From Halomonas elongata (lineage in GTDB: Bacteria > Pseudomonadota > Gammaproteobacteria > Pseudomonadales > Halomonadaceae), in NCBI RefSeq assembly GCF_029081005.1, contig NZ_JAJQTQ010000003.1, positions 124,001 through 188,000 on the forward strand: a stretch of DNA of 64,000 bases. Direction: 5' to 3'. The notes beneath the pieces are model-generated. The model was not told the DNA's origin, did not search any database, and saw nothing but the letters and a program-made list of their open reading frames with translations. Of this stretch, positions 37,715 to 47,483 are shown piece after piece. The position numbers and the translations under genes are program-made. Within the stretch, counting starts at the first letter, position 1; each line of letters opens with the position of its first letter.

Positions 37715-37759
37715 CATGACGGCCTTTCATGTGAAAGCCGTCATGGGCTGGGGTATGAT
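37715..37759 (+). promoter_or_regulatory. Inverted repeat and promoter of glyA
   Basis: Arms CATGACGGCcTTTCA (37715-37729) and TGAAAGCCGTCATG (37732-37745) form a 14-bp palindrome with one bulged C. A candidate -35 (TGAAAG 37732-37737) lies within the right arm, 16 bp before a -10 TATGAT (37754-37759). The glyA ATG follows at 37800. A protein bound to the palindrome would cover the -35. The binder is unknown. Confidence 0.55.
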
Positions 37760-37799
37760 GAGCGCCTCCGATTTTTCCGTGATGCGAGGTCTTGCGCCG

Positions 37800-39065
37800 A
37801 TGTTCAGCCGTGATATGCAGATTGCCGGTTTCGATGATGCCCTGTTCGATGCGATGCAGAAGGAGAGCGCGCGTCAGGAGGCCCACATCGAGCTGATCGC
37901 CTCCGAAAACTACGCCAGCCCCCGGGTGCTCGAAGCCCAGGGCAGCCAGCTGACCAACAAGTATGCGGAAGGCTATCCCGGCAAGCGTTACTATGGCGGC
38001 TGCGAATACGTCGATGTCGTCGAACAGCTGGCCATCGACTACGCCAAGGAGCTGTTCGGTGCCAGCTACGCCAATGTCCAGCCTCACTCCGGCTCCCAGG
38101 CCAACGGTGCCGTCTTCCAGGCACTGGTCAAGCCGGGTGACACGGTGCTGGGCATGAGCCTGGACGCCGGTGGTCACCTGACCCATGGCGCTCGCCCGAA
38201 CTTCTCCGGCAAGCACTACAACGCCGTGCAGTATGGCATCGACGAAAGCGGCCGTATCGATTACGACGAAGTCGCCAGGCTGGCGCGCGAACACCAGCCG
38301 AAGATGATCATCGCCGGTTTCTCCGCCTACTCGCAGATCATCGACTGGGCCCGTTTCCGCGAGATCGCCGATGAGGTCGGTGCCTATCTGCTGGTCGACA
38401 TGGCGCATATCGCCGGCCTGGTGGCCGCCGGCGTCTACCCGAGCCCGATGGCTCACGCTCATGTGGTGACCACTACCACCCACAAGACCCTGCGCGGACC
38501 GCGCGGCGGCCTGATCCTCTCCAGCGAGAACGACGCCGAGATCGAGAAGAAGCTGCAGTCGGCCGTGTTCCCTGGTGGTCAGGGCGGTCCCCTGGAGCAT
38601 GTCATCGCCGCCAAGGCGATCTGCTTCAAGGAAGCCATGGATCCCGACTTCAAGGCCTATCAACAGCAAGTGGTGAAGAACGCCCAGGCGATGGCCGGCG
38701 TGTTCATCGAGCGGGGTTTCGACATCGTTTCCGGTGGCACTGAGGACCACCTCTTCCTGCTGTCGCTGGTCAAGCAGGGCCTGACCGGCAAGGACGCGGA
38801 TGCCGCCCTGGGCCGCGCCCATATCACCGTCAACAAGAATGCTGTACCGAACGACCCGCAGAGCCCCTTCGTGACCTCCGGGCTGCGCATCGGCACGCCG
38901 GCGGTGACCACCCGCGGCTTCGGCGAGGCCGAGTGTCGGGAGCTGGCCGGCTGGATCAGCGATATCCTCGATGTCATGGTCAAGGGCGAAGACACCGCCG
39001 CCATCGAGGCCGAAGTGAAGACCAAGGTCGAGCAGGTATGTGCCAGGTTGCCCGTTTATCGGTGA
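37800..39065 (+). CDS. glyA: Serine hydroxymethyltransferase
   Basis: PLP enzyme converting serine and tetrahydrofolate to glycine and methylene-tetrahydrofolate. 421 residues: [36 protein letters not shown], and the PLP lysine in [16 protein letters not shown]. The frame is open upstream to 37701, but that part overlaps the promoter palindrome; ATG 37800 gives family length. Confidence 0.96.
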   Translation: MFSRDMQIAGFDDALFDAMQKESARQEAHIELIASENYASPRVLEAQGSQLTNKYAEGYPGKRYYGGCEYVDVVEQLAIDYAKELFGASYANVQPHSGSQANGAVFQALVKPGDTVLGMSLDAGGHLTHGARPNFSGKHYNAVQYGIDESGRIDYDEVARLAREHQPKMIIAGFSAYSQIIDWARFREIADEVGAYLLVDMAHIAGLVAAGVYPSPMAHAHVVTTTTHKTLRGPRGGLILSSENDAEIEKKLQSAVFPGGQGGPLEHVIAAKAICFKEAMDPDFKAYQQQVVKNAQAMAGVFIERGFDIVSGGTEDHLFLLSLVKQGLTGKDADAALGRAHITVNKNAVPNDPQSPFVTSGLRIGTPAVTTRGFGEAECRELAGWISDILDVMVKGEDTAAIEAEVKTKVEQVCARLPVYR

Positions 39066-39714
39066 ATGCCTCGATCATCATGAGGTAAATGCTGGGCGGT
39101 ATTCCTGGCGTCATCGGTGCCGTGTCTTGCATACGCACGGTCCCCATGCCGTCTGATCAAGTCAGGGCCCCTGTTTCGCAGGGGCCCTGACGTTTATGCA
39201 GGGTACCTCGATGCAGGTCCTGGGGTAGCAGCAGCCCATCGGTCGCATGCCGCTATTTCGGGAACTGGTTGAGAGGGCTTTTAAAACAATGGCTTATCAG
39301 GATTCATCGCAGCTCGGGAGCGGGAGACTCGTGAATATCAGGCATGATATCCTTCGAAGTCCATTGACAGGCTTCATGGTATGGCAGGTGAAAAGTGGGC
39401 AGGACGTGAGCTGAGTGTGCATTGAACTTCAACAAGAATCCAGGGGAAGCATGAGGGTGTCGCTCCGGGTAGACACTACTCATTACGGGCGTAAATCGCT
39501 ATGCTTGCCCGCTTGACCGGTGACACTGGCTAGTGAAAGAGACAGAGCGGGCGATCCTGAATCGTCCTGAGGCTCGGTGAAACCTTTTAGACGATGAAAA
39601 AAGTATTGTTGTGCTGTTCTGCTTCCTTTTTATGAGCGTTGTCAGTTTTCTAGCGAATCTCCAATGCATGACTCGACTCGCCAGACATTTCCGTTATGAA
39701 GGAAGGGGAGAAGG
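39066..39714. other. Long intergenic region before the polysaccharide locus
   Basis: About 650 bp with no convincing gene. It holds the glyA terminator (39161-39196), then sequence that becomes AT-rich towards 39700. Only tiny frames exist, for example a 13-codon ATGAAAAAAGTATTG frame at 39594. No ops/JUMPstart element (GGCGGTAG) was found. It must carry the promoter of the polysaccharide locus, but none can be fixed confidently. Confidence 0.6.
39161..39196 (+). terminator. Rho-independent terminator after glyA
   Basis: Perfect 13-bp stem GTCAGGGCCCCTG / CAGGGGCCCTGAC with a TTTCG loop, followed by GTTTAT, about 95 bp after glyA. Confidence 0.85.
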
Positions 39715-41322
39715 TTGGTCCGCCATGTTTTTCGAGAAGCGGGCGGGCGCAGAGAGTTTTCAGAAAACCCTGAAGTATTATCAGTAGGTCCAAAGGATAG
39801 GGATGTTCAAGACAGAGTTGATGTGTCGGTTATGAAAGATAAAGAACCAGCGGATGATTTTTCGGCCGAAGATGAAATCCCCCCTCTTGAACATGTCTTC
39901 AGTTGGGGAGAAGAGGCCATGCAGCAGCGTCAGTGGCGCACTGCTGCCGAAAGGTGGAGCTTGCTTCGCCACCTGTATCCTGATGAGGTTTCTGTTTGGG
40001 TGCAGGCCAGTATTGCTCATCGGCATCTCAAGGAATATGAAGAAAGCGAGAGGCTGCTTGCCTGGGCCAGAGAGCGCTTTCCTCTCAATGCCGGCATTCT
40101 CGCTCAGTGGGCTGAGCTCGACATTGTTCGTGGTGAGCTTTCGTCATCACTTGAACGATTGGGGATGTTGAGAGAGAACTTCCCCAAACATATCGTTGGT
40201 TGGGCAAGAGCCGCAGAAGTTCACGAGCGACTGGGTCAGCATGATGGCGCTGAGAAGATGAATGGTCATGCCCGAGCGAACTTCCCTGAACATCCTTGGC
40301 CATGGGTGCAATATGCGGAAATGGCAATGACTGCCCATGATTGGTCTACAGCGCTAACGCGCTGGGAAATCGTGCGCTCCCGTTTTCCCGATCATCCCAA
40401 GGGCTATGTTCGTGCGGCTGAAGCAGCCGAGGCTATGGGGAATTCTCGGTATGCACGGCAATTGAAGCTGGCCAGAGAGTATGGCAATGCCTGGCTGGAA
40501 GGCCAGTCGAGCAATGATAATGAAGTACATGAAGCCATTGCGCTTCCACGGCGCAGAACGTTAAGGACCTTCTGGGACCTGGTGTGGACGAAAGCCCGTC
40601 TCAACTTGAAAAGTGAAGCCAGCCAGAATCACTTGCGTTATCTATGGTGGATTCTTGACCCGCTTCTCTATATGGCGGTTTTCTATATAGTCTTCGGCTT
40701 GCTGATGGAGCGTGGTGGTCCAGGTTTTATTGCTTATCTTCTGACGGGGCTGGTGCCTTTTCAATGGTTTGCCAAGACAGTCAATCAGACATCAGGTTCG
40801 ATATTATCCGGGAAAGGGTTGATGAACAAGGTTCGTATTTCACCCTTGTTCTTTCCATTGGTAGGCGTCGTGCAGAATACAGGGAAGCAGGCACTGGTTT
40901 TCGCCATGCTGGGCGTATTCCTTATCCTTTATGGTTTGCCGCCGACCATCCATTGGTTGGGTTTCATTCCAGTGGTTGCGGTACAGCTTCTCTTGATGAC
41001 AGTAGTCTGTTGCCTGGTGGCCATGATTATTCCCTTCATACGGGATCTCAGTAATCTGGTGCCGACAGGGGTACAGTTTGTGATGTTCAGTAGTGGCATC
41101 TTCTATACGCTGGATCGCATACCGGAAAAGTGGCAGTCACTGTTTTTTGCGAATCCGATAGCGAATATCCTTTATCAGTATCGAAGGATTTTTGTCGAAA
41201 ATCAGTGGCCGGACTGGAGCATGCTGGGGTGGGTCGCTCTAGGAGCAGTGATCGGCCTTGGGATCGTGCTATGGCTTTACAGGCGTCTGGAATCCGTATT
41301 TCCCAGGGTGGTGCTGGAATGA
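39715..41322 (+). CDS. TPR domain fused to an ABC-2 polysaccharide export permease (Wzm/KpsM-like)
   Basis: 535 residues. The N-terminal half (about 60-270) consists of TPR-like helical pairs, each with a recurrent W-x-x-x-x-x-x-A pattern (WRTAAERWSLLRHLYPDEVS, WVQASIAHRHLKEYEESERL, WARAAEVHERLGQHDGAEKM). The C-terminal half (about 285-535) is a standard six-helix ABC-2 permease: LRYLWWILDPLLYMAVFYIV, the GLVPFQWF turn, VQFVMFSSGIFYTLDRIPEK, FFANPIANILYQYR. Normal Wzm proteins are only about 260 residues. TTG 39715 follows GGGGAG; ATG 39832 is an alternative that keeps the fusion. The ATPase follows with ATGA overlap. Confidence 0.85.
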   Translation: MVRHVFREAGGRREFSENPEVLSVGPKDRDVQDRVDVSVMKDKEPADDFSAEDEIPPLEHVFSWGEEAMQQRQWRTAAERWSLLRHLYPDEVSVWVQASIAHRHLKEYEESERLLAWARERFPLNAGILAQWAELDIVRGELSSSLERLGMLRENFPKHIVGWARAAEVHERLGQHDGAEKMNGHARANFPEHPWPWVQYAEMAMTAHDWSTALTRWEIVRSRFPDHPKGYVRAAEAAEAMGNSRYARQLKLAREYGNAWLEGQSSNDNEVHEAIALPRRRTLRTFWDLVWTKARLNLKSEASQNHLRYLWWILDPLLYMAVFYIVFGLLMERGGPGFIAYLLTGLVPFQWFAKTVNQTSGSILSGKGLMNKVRISPLFFPLVGVVQNTGKQALVFAMLGVFLILYGLPPTIHWLGFIPVVAVQLLLMTVVCCLVAMIIPFIRDLSNLVPTGVQFVMFSSGIFYTLDRIPEKWQSLFFANPIANILYQYRRIFVENQWPDWSMLGWVALGAVIGLGIVLWLYRRLESVFPRVVLE

Positions 41323-41960
41323 CGCAGAAATCGCAAGGCAATGTCATCATATCTTTGCGTGATGTTGGTGTACGTTATAAGCGGCGCGGAGGCCTCTTTC
41401 AGAAGCCTGAATATTTTCAGGCCTTTGAAGGTGTCAGCTTTGATATTCATAGAGGAGAAACGCTTGGTATCCTGGGGCGCAATGGGGCAGGAAAGTCGAC
41501 CTTGCTCAAGGTCATTGCGGGGATTATCAAGCCGGACAGTGGTCAAGTCGTCGATTATGGCGCGGTAGCATCGTTGTTGACGCTTCAGGCGGGGTTTGAT
41601 GCTGAACTTCCGGGAACGGATAACGCTATTCTGAGTGGAATGCTGATGGGGTATACTCGCCGCCAAGTTGAAGAGAGGATGGCGGATATTATAGAGTTTT
41701 CCGAGCTTGGAGACTTCATGGATGAGCCCGTCAAGACATATTCTTCGGGTATGAAAGCTCGCCTGGGGTTTGCTGTCTCCATGTATATGACGCCTGACGT
41801 ATTATTGCTCGATGAAGTCTTGAGTGTTGGCGATAAACAGTTCAAGAAGAAGGCCGAAACGGCCATGATGAAAAAGCTTTCTTCAGATCAGACAGTTCTT
41901 TTGGTGACGCACTCTGAAAGTCAAGCCGAAAGGGTGTGTGATAGAAAGATTTTTCTCTAA
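41319..41960 (+). CDS. Polysaccharide export ABC ATPase (Wzt/KpsT-like, short form)
   Basis: 213 residues. Walker A GRNGAGKST, signature YSSGMKARLGFAVSMYM (the SSGM form typical of polysaccharide exporters) and Walker B VLLLDEVLSVGD. It ends at RVCDRKIFL, just after the ABC core, so it lacks the C-terminal carbohydrate-binding domain of O8/O9-type Wzt and even the usual 20-residue tail. The natural TAA and the immediate next ribosome site argue against a frameshift. Partner of the TPR-permease upstream (ATGA overlap). Confidence 0.88.
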   Translation: MTQKSQGNVIISLRDVGVRYKRRGGLFQKPEYFQAFEGVSFDIHRGETLGILGRNGAGKSTLLKVIAGIIKPDSGQVVDYGAVASLLTLQAGFDAELPGTDNAILSGMLMGYTRRQVEERMADIIEFSELGDFMDEPVKTYSSGMKARLGFAVSMYMTPDVLLLDEVLSVGDKQFKKKAETAMMKKLSSDQTVLLVTHSESQAERVCDRKIFL

Positions 41961-41978
41961 ATATTTCAAGGGGTTTTC

Positions 41979-42953
41979 ATGACCGAGAGAGTGGCGGTTG
42001 TCATTCCAGTTTATAATGAGAGAGAGCGGCTGGTAGAAGCCGTTCGTTCAGTCGTAGAAGGCAATGAAGTTTCCGCCAAGTTCTACATCGTGGACGATGC
42101 CTCGACGGATGGAACACCTGATATAGTCAAGAAGTTCTTGGCGAGCGAAAATATCCCTCACGAAGTGTTTGTCAACGACGAGTCCCGAGGCGCGGGAGGA
42201 TGCCGAAATATCGGGCTGGACAATGTCGTTGAAGAATACATTTTGTTTCTAGATGCTGATGACTTTCTGTTTCCCGGTATTCTGGATCAGACTATCTCGC
42301 TGGCTGACGAAAGCTCGTCCCAGGTCGTTATCACCGAGTATGATAGAGTCTATTCGGAAAATGATAAAAAGCTTGGAATGAATCATCATGATGAAATGGT
42401 GTTCTCACGTATAAAAAAAATGGGGCTTGTGTCGCCTTTTTCAATAAATAAAGCTGGCTTTGTTTTGGATCTGGTGAACTACCCGTGGAACAAGATTGTT
42501 TCGACATCTTATGCCAGGGAGATCGGTCTTCGGTTTTCCGAGACGCCTGTTCACAATGATGTTTTTGCTCACTGGCAGTTGTTGATGAATGCTTCTCGCA
42601 TATCGGTCATGAACCAGTCCCTCTGCGGGCATCGTGTCTCCATGCGGTCGAATCAAATAACTAATATATCGGATGCCCGGCGGATGGCGATGCTTGATGT
42701 CTTCAATGAACTGGAAGAATATTTTAATAAAGAAAGTTTGTTCAAGGAAAGGTATTATCACTTTTTTGTTTCTTTCAAGATAAAGCTTTTTCGGTGGGGG
42801 AATGCCCGGATTGATGAAGGGCATAAAGAAAGCTTCTATGAGGAGTTCTGTAAGACATTTGAAAATATGTCGAAGCTGGATTTTTTGATTGTTTCCGAGC
42901 GAATGCCTCGCGTGGCAGTAGAAGCACTGCGCTATCGCCTCCGCTTGATGTGA
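41979..42953 (+). CDS. Family 2 glycosyltransferase
   Basis: 324-residue cytosolic GT-A enzyme. VAVVIPVYNERERLVEAVRS, the nucleotide-binding VDDASTDGT, RGAGGCRNIGLDN and the metal-binding LDADDF are seen. The C-terminal 100 residues are helical and basic and may contact the membrane. AAGGGG precedes the ATG. Second in the export-glycosyltransferase string; donor and acceptor unknown. AT-richer than flanking genes. Confidence 0.88.
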   Translation: MTERVAVVIPVYNERERLVEAVRSVVEGNEVSAKFYIVDDASTDGTPDIVKKFLASENIPHEVFVNDESRGAGGCRNIGLDNVVEEYILFLDADDFLFPGILDQTISLADESSSQVVITEYDRVYSENDKKLGMNHHDEMVFSRIKKMGLVSPFSINKAGFVLDLVNYPWNKIVSTSYAREIGLRFSETPVHNDVFAHWQLLMNASRISVMNQSLCGHRVSMRSNQITNISDARRMAMLDVFNELEEYFNKESLFKERYYHFFVSFKIKLFRWGNARIDEGHKESFYEEFCKTFENMSKLDFLIVSERMPRVAVEALRYRLRLM

Positions 42954-42967
42954 AGAGGGCAAAGAAC

Positions 42968-44311
42968 ATGATTTCGGTTATCGTAACAACCTATAATATT
43001 GAGCAATATATCGAGCAATGCTTGAGGAGTGTTGTAAATCAGACTTATCGTGACCTGGAAGTTATAGTGGTCGACGATGGGTCCAGTGATTCTACACAAG
43101 ATGTCGTAAGGTCTATTGCCCGTGAAGATTCTCGTATAATTCCGGTTTTTCTCCCTGAGAATACTCCTGGGGGAGTGGCCATTGCGGCGAATACGGGACT
43201 GTCAAAGGCCCGTGGGGAGTACATTGGATTTGTTGACGGGGATGACTGGTGTGAGCCTTTCATGTTTGAAAAGCTCATCGAGTCATCCATGAAGCATGAC
43301 TCGGAAATTGTCATTGGTAACTTCAAGAATTACGATGAGAAGTCCTCTTCATTTTATGATGCAAGTGATAGGAGGTTCTGGCTAAAGGGGCTTCCTGTAG
43401 ATGAGCCTATCGAGGGGATGAGCAACAAGAAGACCTTGTTGAAATTCAATCCTGTTCCCTGGAGGAAGCTCTACAAGAGAGAGTTTCTCGAGGAAAATAA
43501 TATCAGATTTCCTGAAGGGGATTATTTTTATGAGGATAATCCGTTTCACTGGTTCTGTATAACAAGGGCTGAACGTTTCTCTCTCGTTCCAGACTACCTC
43601 TGTTATCATCGCATGAACCGTGCGGGACAGACCATGTCCACAGGTGACAAACGTCTCCTGGCGATGTATGAGCATCACCAGACCATTCACGAATGGCTGA
43701 AGACCAACAACCTCCTGGATCAGTTCAAGGAGGAGTTGGTTCTGTGGGTCGTCAATAATACCTGCTGGATCCATGACGCTATAAAAGATGAGTACAAGGA
43801 TGATGTTCTGCTATGCTTGAATGATGAGCTCTCCAAATATGATGGGAAGTTCCTTGATGAAGTATTGAACTCGAGTCATATGGGAAACAAGGGGAGAGTT
43901 CTGGCCGGGAAGGCGCGCGGTGAAGGTGAAGGAACTGGCCAGGGTGAGCAGAGCCGGAAATCCGGCTTGCTGAAGGAAAATATCACTTCAATGGCCGGAG
44001 GTGGCCTGGTCCGGGAAACGGTTCAGTATTATCAGCAATACGGTGCACTGGAAACTGCCAGAAAAATCCGCAGTTATCTGGTGGCGCGGATGCCAGGCCC
44101 AATGAAGCAAGCACTTTCCTCTTTTTCGCGGACTTCGAAAAAAAATTCTGATGTAGAAAAAGATGTGAAAGATATAAAAAACCAGCTTGAATTTCAGAAG
44201 CTGATGCTTGTCTTGTCTGAAAAAGAGAATGAGGTAATAAAGGATGATCTTAAAGATATAAAGTCTGAACTTAAAAATATACGTTCAAGTCTGGATGAGC
44301 GAACTCCTTGA
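42968..44311 (+). CDS. Family 2 glycosyltransferase with C-terminal coiled coil
   Basis: About 447 residues. GT-A domain: MISVIVTTYNIEQYIEQCLR, VDDGSSDST and FVDGDDWCEP, then EDNPFHWFC. Residues after about 300 leave the family fold; the last 60 (for example KDVKDIKNQLEFQKLMLVLS and ENEVIKDDLKDIKSELKN) form a strong heptad coiled coil, perhaps for oligomerisation or chain-length control. ATG 42968 has GAGGG at good spacing; GTG 42950 overlaps the previous stop. Confidence 0.85.
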   Translation: MISVIVTTYNIEQYIEQCLRSVVNQTYRDLEVIVVDDGSSDSTQDVVRSIAREDSRIIPVFLPENTPGGVAIAANTGLSKARGEYIGFVDGDDWCEPFMFEKLIESSMKHDSEIVIGNFKNYDEKSSSFYDASDRRFWLKGLPVDEPIEGMSNKKTLLKFNPVPWRKLYKREFLEENNIRFPEGDYFYEDNPFHWFCITRAERFSLVPDYLCYHRMNRAGQTMSTGDKRLLAMYEHHQTIHEWLKTNNLLDQFKEELVLWVVNNTCWIHDAIKDEYKDDVLLCLNDELSKYDGKFLDEVLNSSHMGNKGRVLAGKARGEGEGTGQGEQSRKSGLLKENITSMAGGGLVRETVQYYQQYGALETARKIRSYLVARMPGPMKQALSSFSRTSKKNSDVEKDVKDIKNQLEFQKLMLVLSEKENEVIKDDLKDIKSELKNIRSSLDERTP

Positions 44312-44419
44312 GGGTTTGTGGAGTTTAAGTGGTGAGGTTGTTCGAGCTAAAGTCTAAGAGCTTGGGTAGGGTTGTTGTCTCTTTGTAGTAGGGAGAGCTC
44401 TTGGGTTTGGGAGGATTTT

Positions 44420-45283
44420 TTGAGAGTTAATTTGCACTTGGGGGCTCATAAGACAGCCACGACATCTCTGCAAGCTGTTTTGAAGAAAAACAGGAGGTTG
44501 CTTTCTGAGAATGATATTTTTTATTACCCGAGGGAAGAGTTCCGTGATGAGGTGACAAGGCCATATTTCTATCCAAGGGTCCTGAAGAAAAGTGGAAAGG
44601 TGAGGCTGTTGGATGTGATTCAGGACAGTGGTTTGTATAGAGGAGAAGAGAAGGTAGTGATTTCTGAAGAAAATCTTCTTTCTCTCGTACAGGAGATATT
44701 TGTCCGCGAAGAATTCTATCCTAGTGCTGGGGAACGCCTAGAGAAAATGAAATATTTTTTCGATGGGGTTGAGGTGGATGGCGTATTTTTCACTGTTCGT
44801 GAATACGTTGGCTTTATTCCTTCTGTCTACACTCAGATAAATAAGTCCTTGAAATTCGTTGATTTTGAGGGTTTTAAGAAAAACTTCTCCAGTTGGGGTT
44901 TTTCGTGGTTGAGTGTTGTTGAGGATATTTCTTAGGCTTTTCCTGAATCCGAATTGAATGTGGTTGATTTTGAATCCATAAAGAAGAATCCTGAGGAATA
45001 TTATTCGAGAATTTTATTTGGCTATCCTTATGGGAATTTGGAAGGCCTGAATGCCTTCTTGAATGAAGGGGTTTCACAGGAAGCTGTTAAATGTGCTGAG
45101 TTTATCCGGAATGAGCTTTCTGTCAGGGTGTCTGGGGAACAGTTTTCAAAGCTTTCAAAGCTTTATCCTGCTTCTTCTTATAAAAAGTACAAGCCTTTTG
45201 ATGAAAGTGAGTCGGACTTTTTATCAAAGAAGTACTTGAAGGATTTAAAGAGTATTGACGAAAGGTACTCCTTATTTCTTTGA
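44420..45283 (+). pseudogene. Sulfotransferase-like gene interrupted by an in-frame stop
   Basis: Opening at TTG 44420 after GGGAGGA, the frame begins RVNLHLGAHKTATTSLQ, the phosphosulfate-binding loop style of PAPS-dependent sulfotransferases. It runs about 170 codons to TAG at 44933-44935. The same frame continues without another stop to 45283 (AFPESELNVVDFESIKKNPE onward, ending ERYSLFL), for about 287 codons in all, a normal length. One codon thus divides the gene. Either it is a recent pseudogene, the TAG is read through, or it is a base error. Its AT-rich codon use differs strongly from the genome. Confidence 0.75.
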
Positions 45284-46465
<1,182 letters not shown>

Positions 46466-46489
46466 GCCATACAGTGACTAGCAGACGGC

Positions 46490-47482
46490 ATGGCTGACAA
46501 ACAGACGACCCCGATACCGCCACCTGCCCCCATTCGGCTGGTGGCGGTGATCGTTTCCTTCAATCGTTGCGAACACCTCAAGCAGGGAATCGCGGCAGTG
46601 CTTGATGAGCCCGTCGCCGGACTGGTGGTGGTGGATAATGGCTCTACCGATGGCAGTCGGGAATGGTTGGCCAGCCTGGATGATCCGCGTCTCGATGTGG
46701 TGACGCCGGAGCGTAACCTGGGGGGAGCCGGAGGCTTCGAGCTTGGTTTCCAGGTCGCTCTCGACACCTTCCAGGCCGATTGGCTGGTGTGTTTCGATGA
46801 TGATGCACGTCCGGTGCCCGGGGCATTTCGTGCTTTCATGGAGCGGGACCTGGACGGTATCGATGGGGCCGCGGCGGCGGTCTACTATCCGGATGGCAGT
46901 ATCTGCGAAATGAATCGGCCGAGCTGGAATCCGTTCTGGCATGGGCGACTTCTATGGCGCACGATGTCGGGTATGCTGATCGGGCGCTCCCGTGAAGGCT
47001 TCCATCTGGCGGATCATCACTACGCCGAAGAAAACATGCTGGAAATTGATTCTTCCTCCTTCGTGGGGTGCTTCGTGCGCGCAAAAGCGGTGCAGCGAAT
47101 TGGTCTGCCGCGAGGTGAACTGTTCATCTATGGCGACGACATCATCTACACATTGACCCTGCGTAAGGCCGGGGGGCGTCATGTCTTCCTGCCGCACGTA
47201 CGGTTCGTGCATGATTGCTCGGCTGATCTGCGAGGTAGCGCCCGGATAACACCACTCTGGAAGGCGTTTTATGCCTATCGCAATGGTCTGGTGATGTACC
47301 GCATCGCGTCGGGAGCCTGGTTTCCATTGGTCGTGCCGGTCAAGGTGCTTGGCTGGCTATTGGCCGCGCGCCATTACCCACAGAAGCGGCAGTACCTGAG
47401 GCTATGCCGGGAGGCATTGCGCGATGGCCTGCGCAGGCATCCGGGCGCTTCGCATGATGATCTGACAAGGCGGTATCCCTGA
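46490..47482 (+). CDS. Family 2 glycosyltransferase, probably galactofuranosyltransferase
   Basis: 330-residue GT-A enzyme. VAVIVSFNRCEHLKQGIAAV, VVVDNGSTDGSREWL, the ERNLGGAGGFELGF segment typical of the GlfT-like subgroup, and the DDD metal motif in VCFDDDARPVPGA. A hydrophobic patch near residue 275 may bind the membrane. Location directly after glf supports use of UDP-galactofuranose, which is inference. Confidence 0.82.
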   Translation: MADKQTTPIPPPAPIRLVAVIVSFNRCEHLKQGIAAVLDEPVAGLVVVDNGSTDGSREWLASLDDPRLDVVTPERNLGGAGGFELGFQVALDTFQADWLVCFDDDARPVPGAFRAFMERDLDGIDGAAAAVYYPDGSICEMNRPSWNPFWHGRLLWRTMSGMLIGRSREGFHLADHHYAEENMLEIDSSSFVGCFVRAKAVQRIGLPRGELFIYGDDIIYTLTLRKAGGRHVFLPHVRFVHDCSADLRGSARITPLWKAFYAYRNGLVMYRIASGAWFPLVVPVKVLGWLLAARHYPQKRQYLRLCREALRDGLRRHPGASHDDLTRRYP

Positions 47483-47483
47483 T

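Noticed and set aside
39594..39635. Leader peptide gene ATGAAAAAAGTATTG before the polysaccharide locus
   Set aside because: Only 13 codons, no good ribosome site and no attenuator structure next to it.
39066..39714. ops/JUMPstart element for RfaH before the polysaccharide genes
   Set aside because: No GGCGGTAG-type sequence was seen in the leader region.
41130..41318. Longer ATPase product overlapping the permease fusion
   Set aside because: Shadow frame; ATG 41319 overlaps the permease stop as ATGA and opens on the normal ABC N-terminus.
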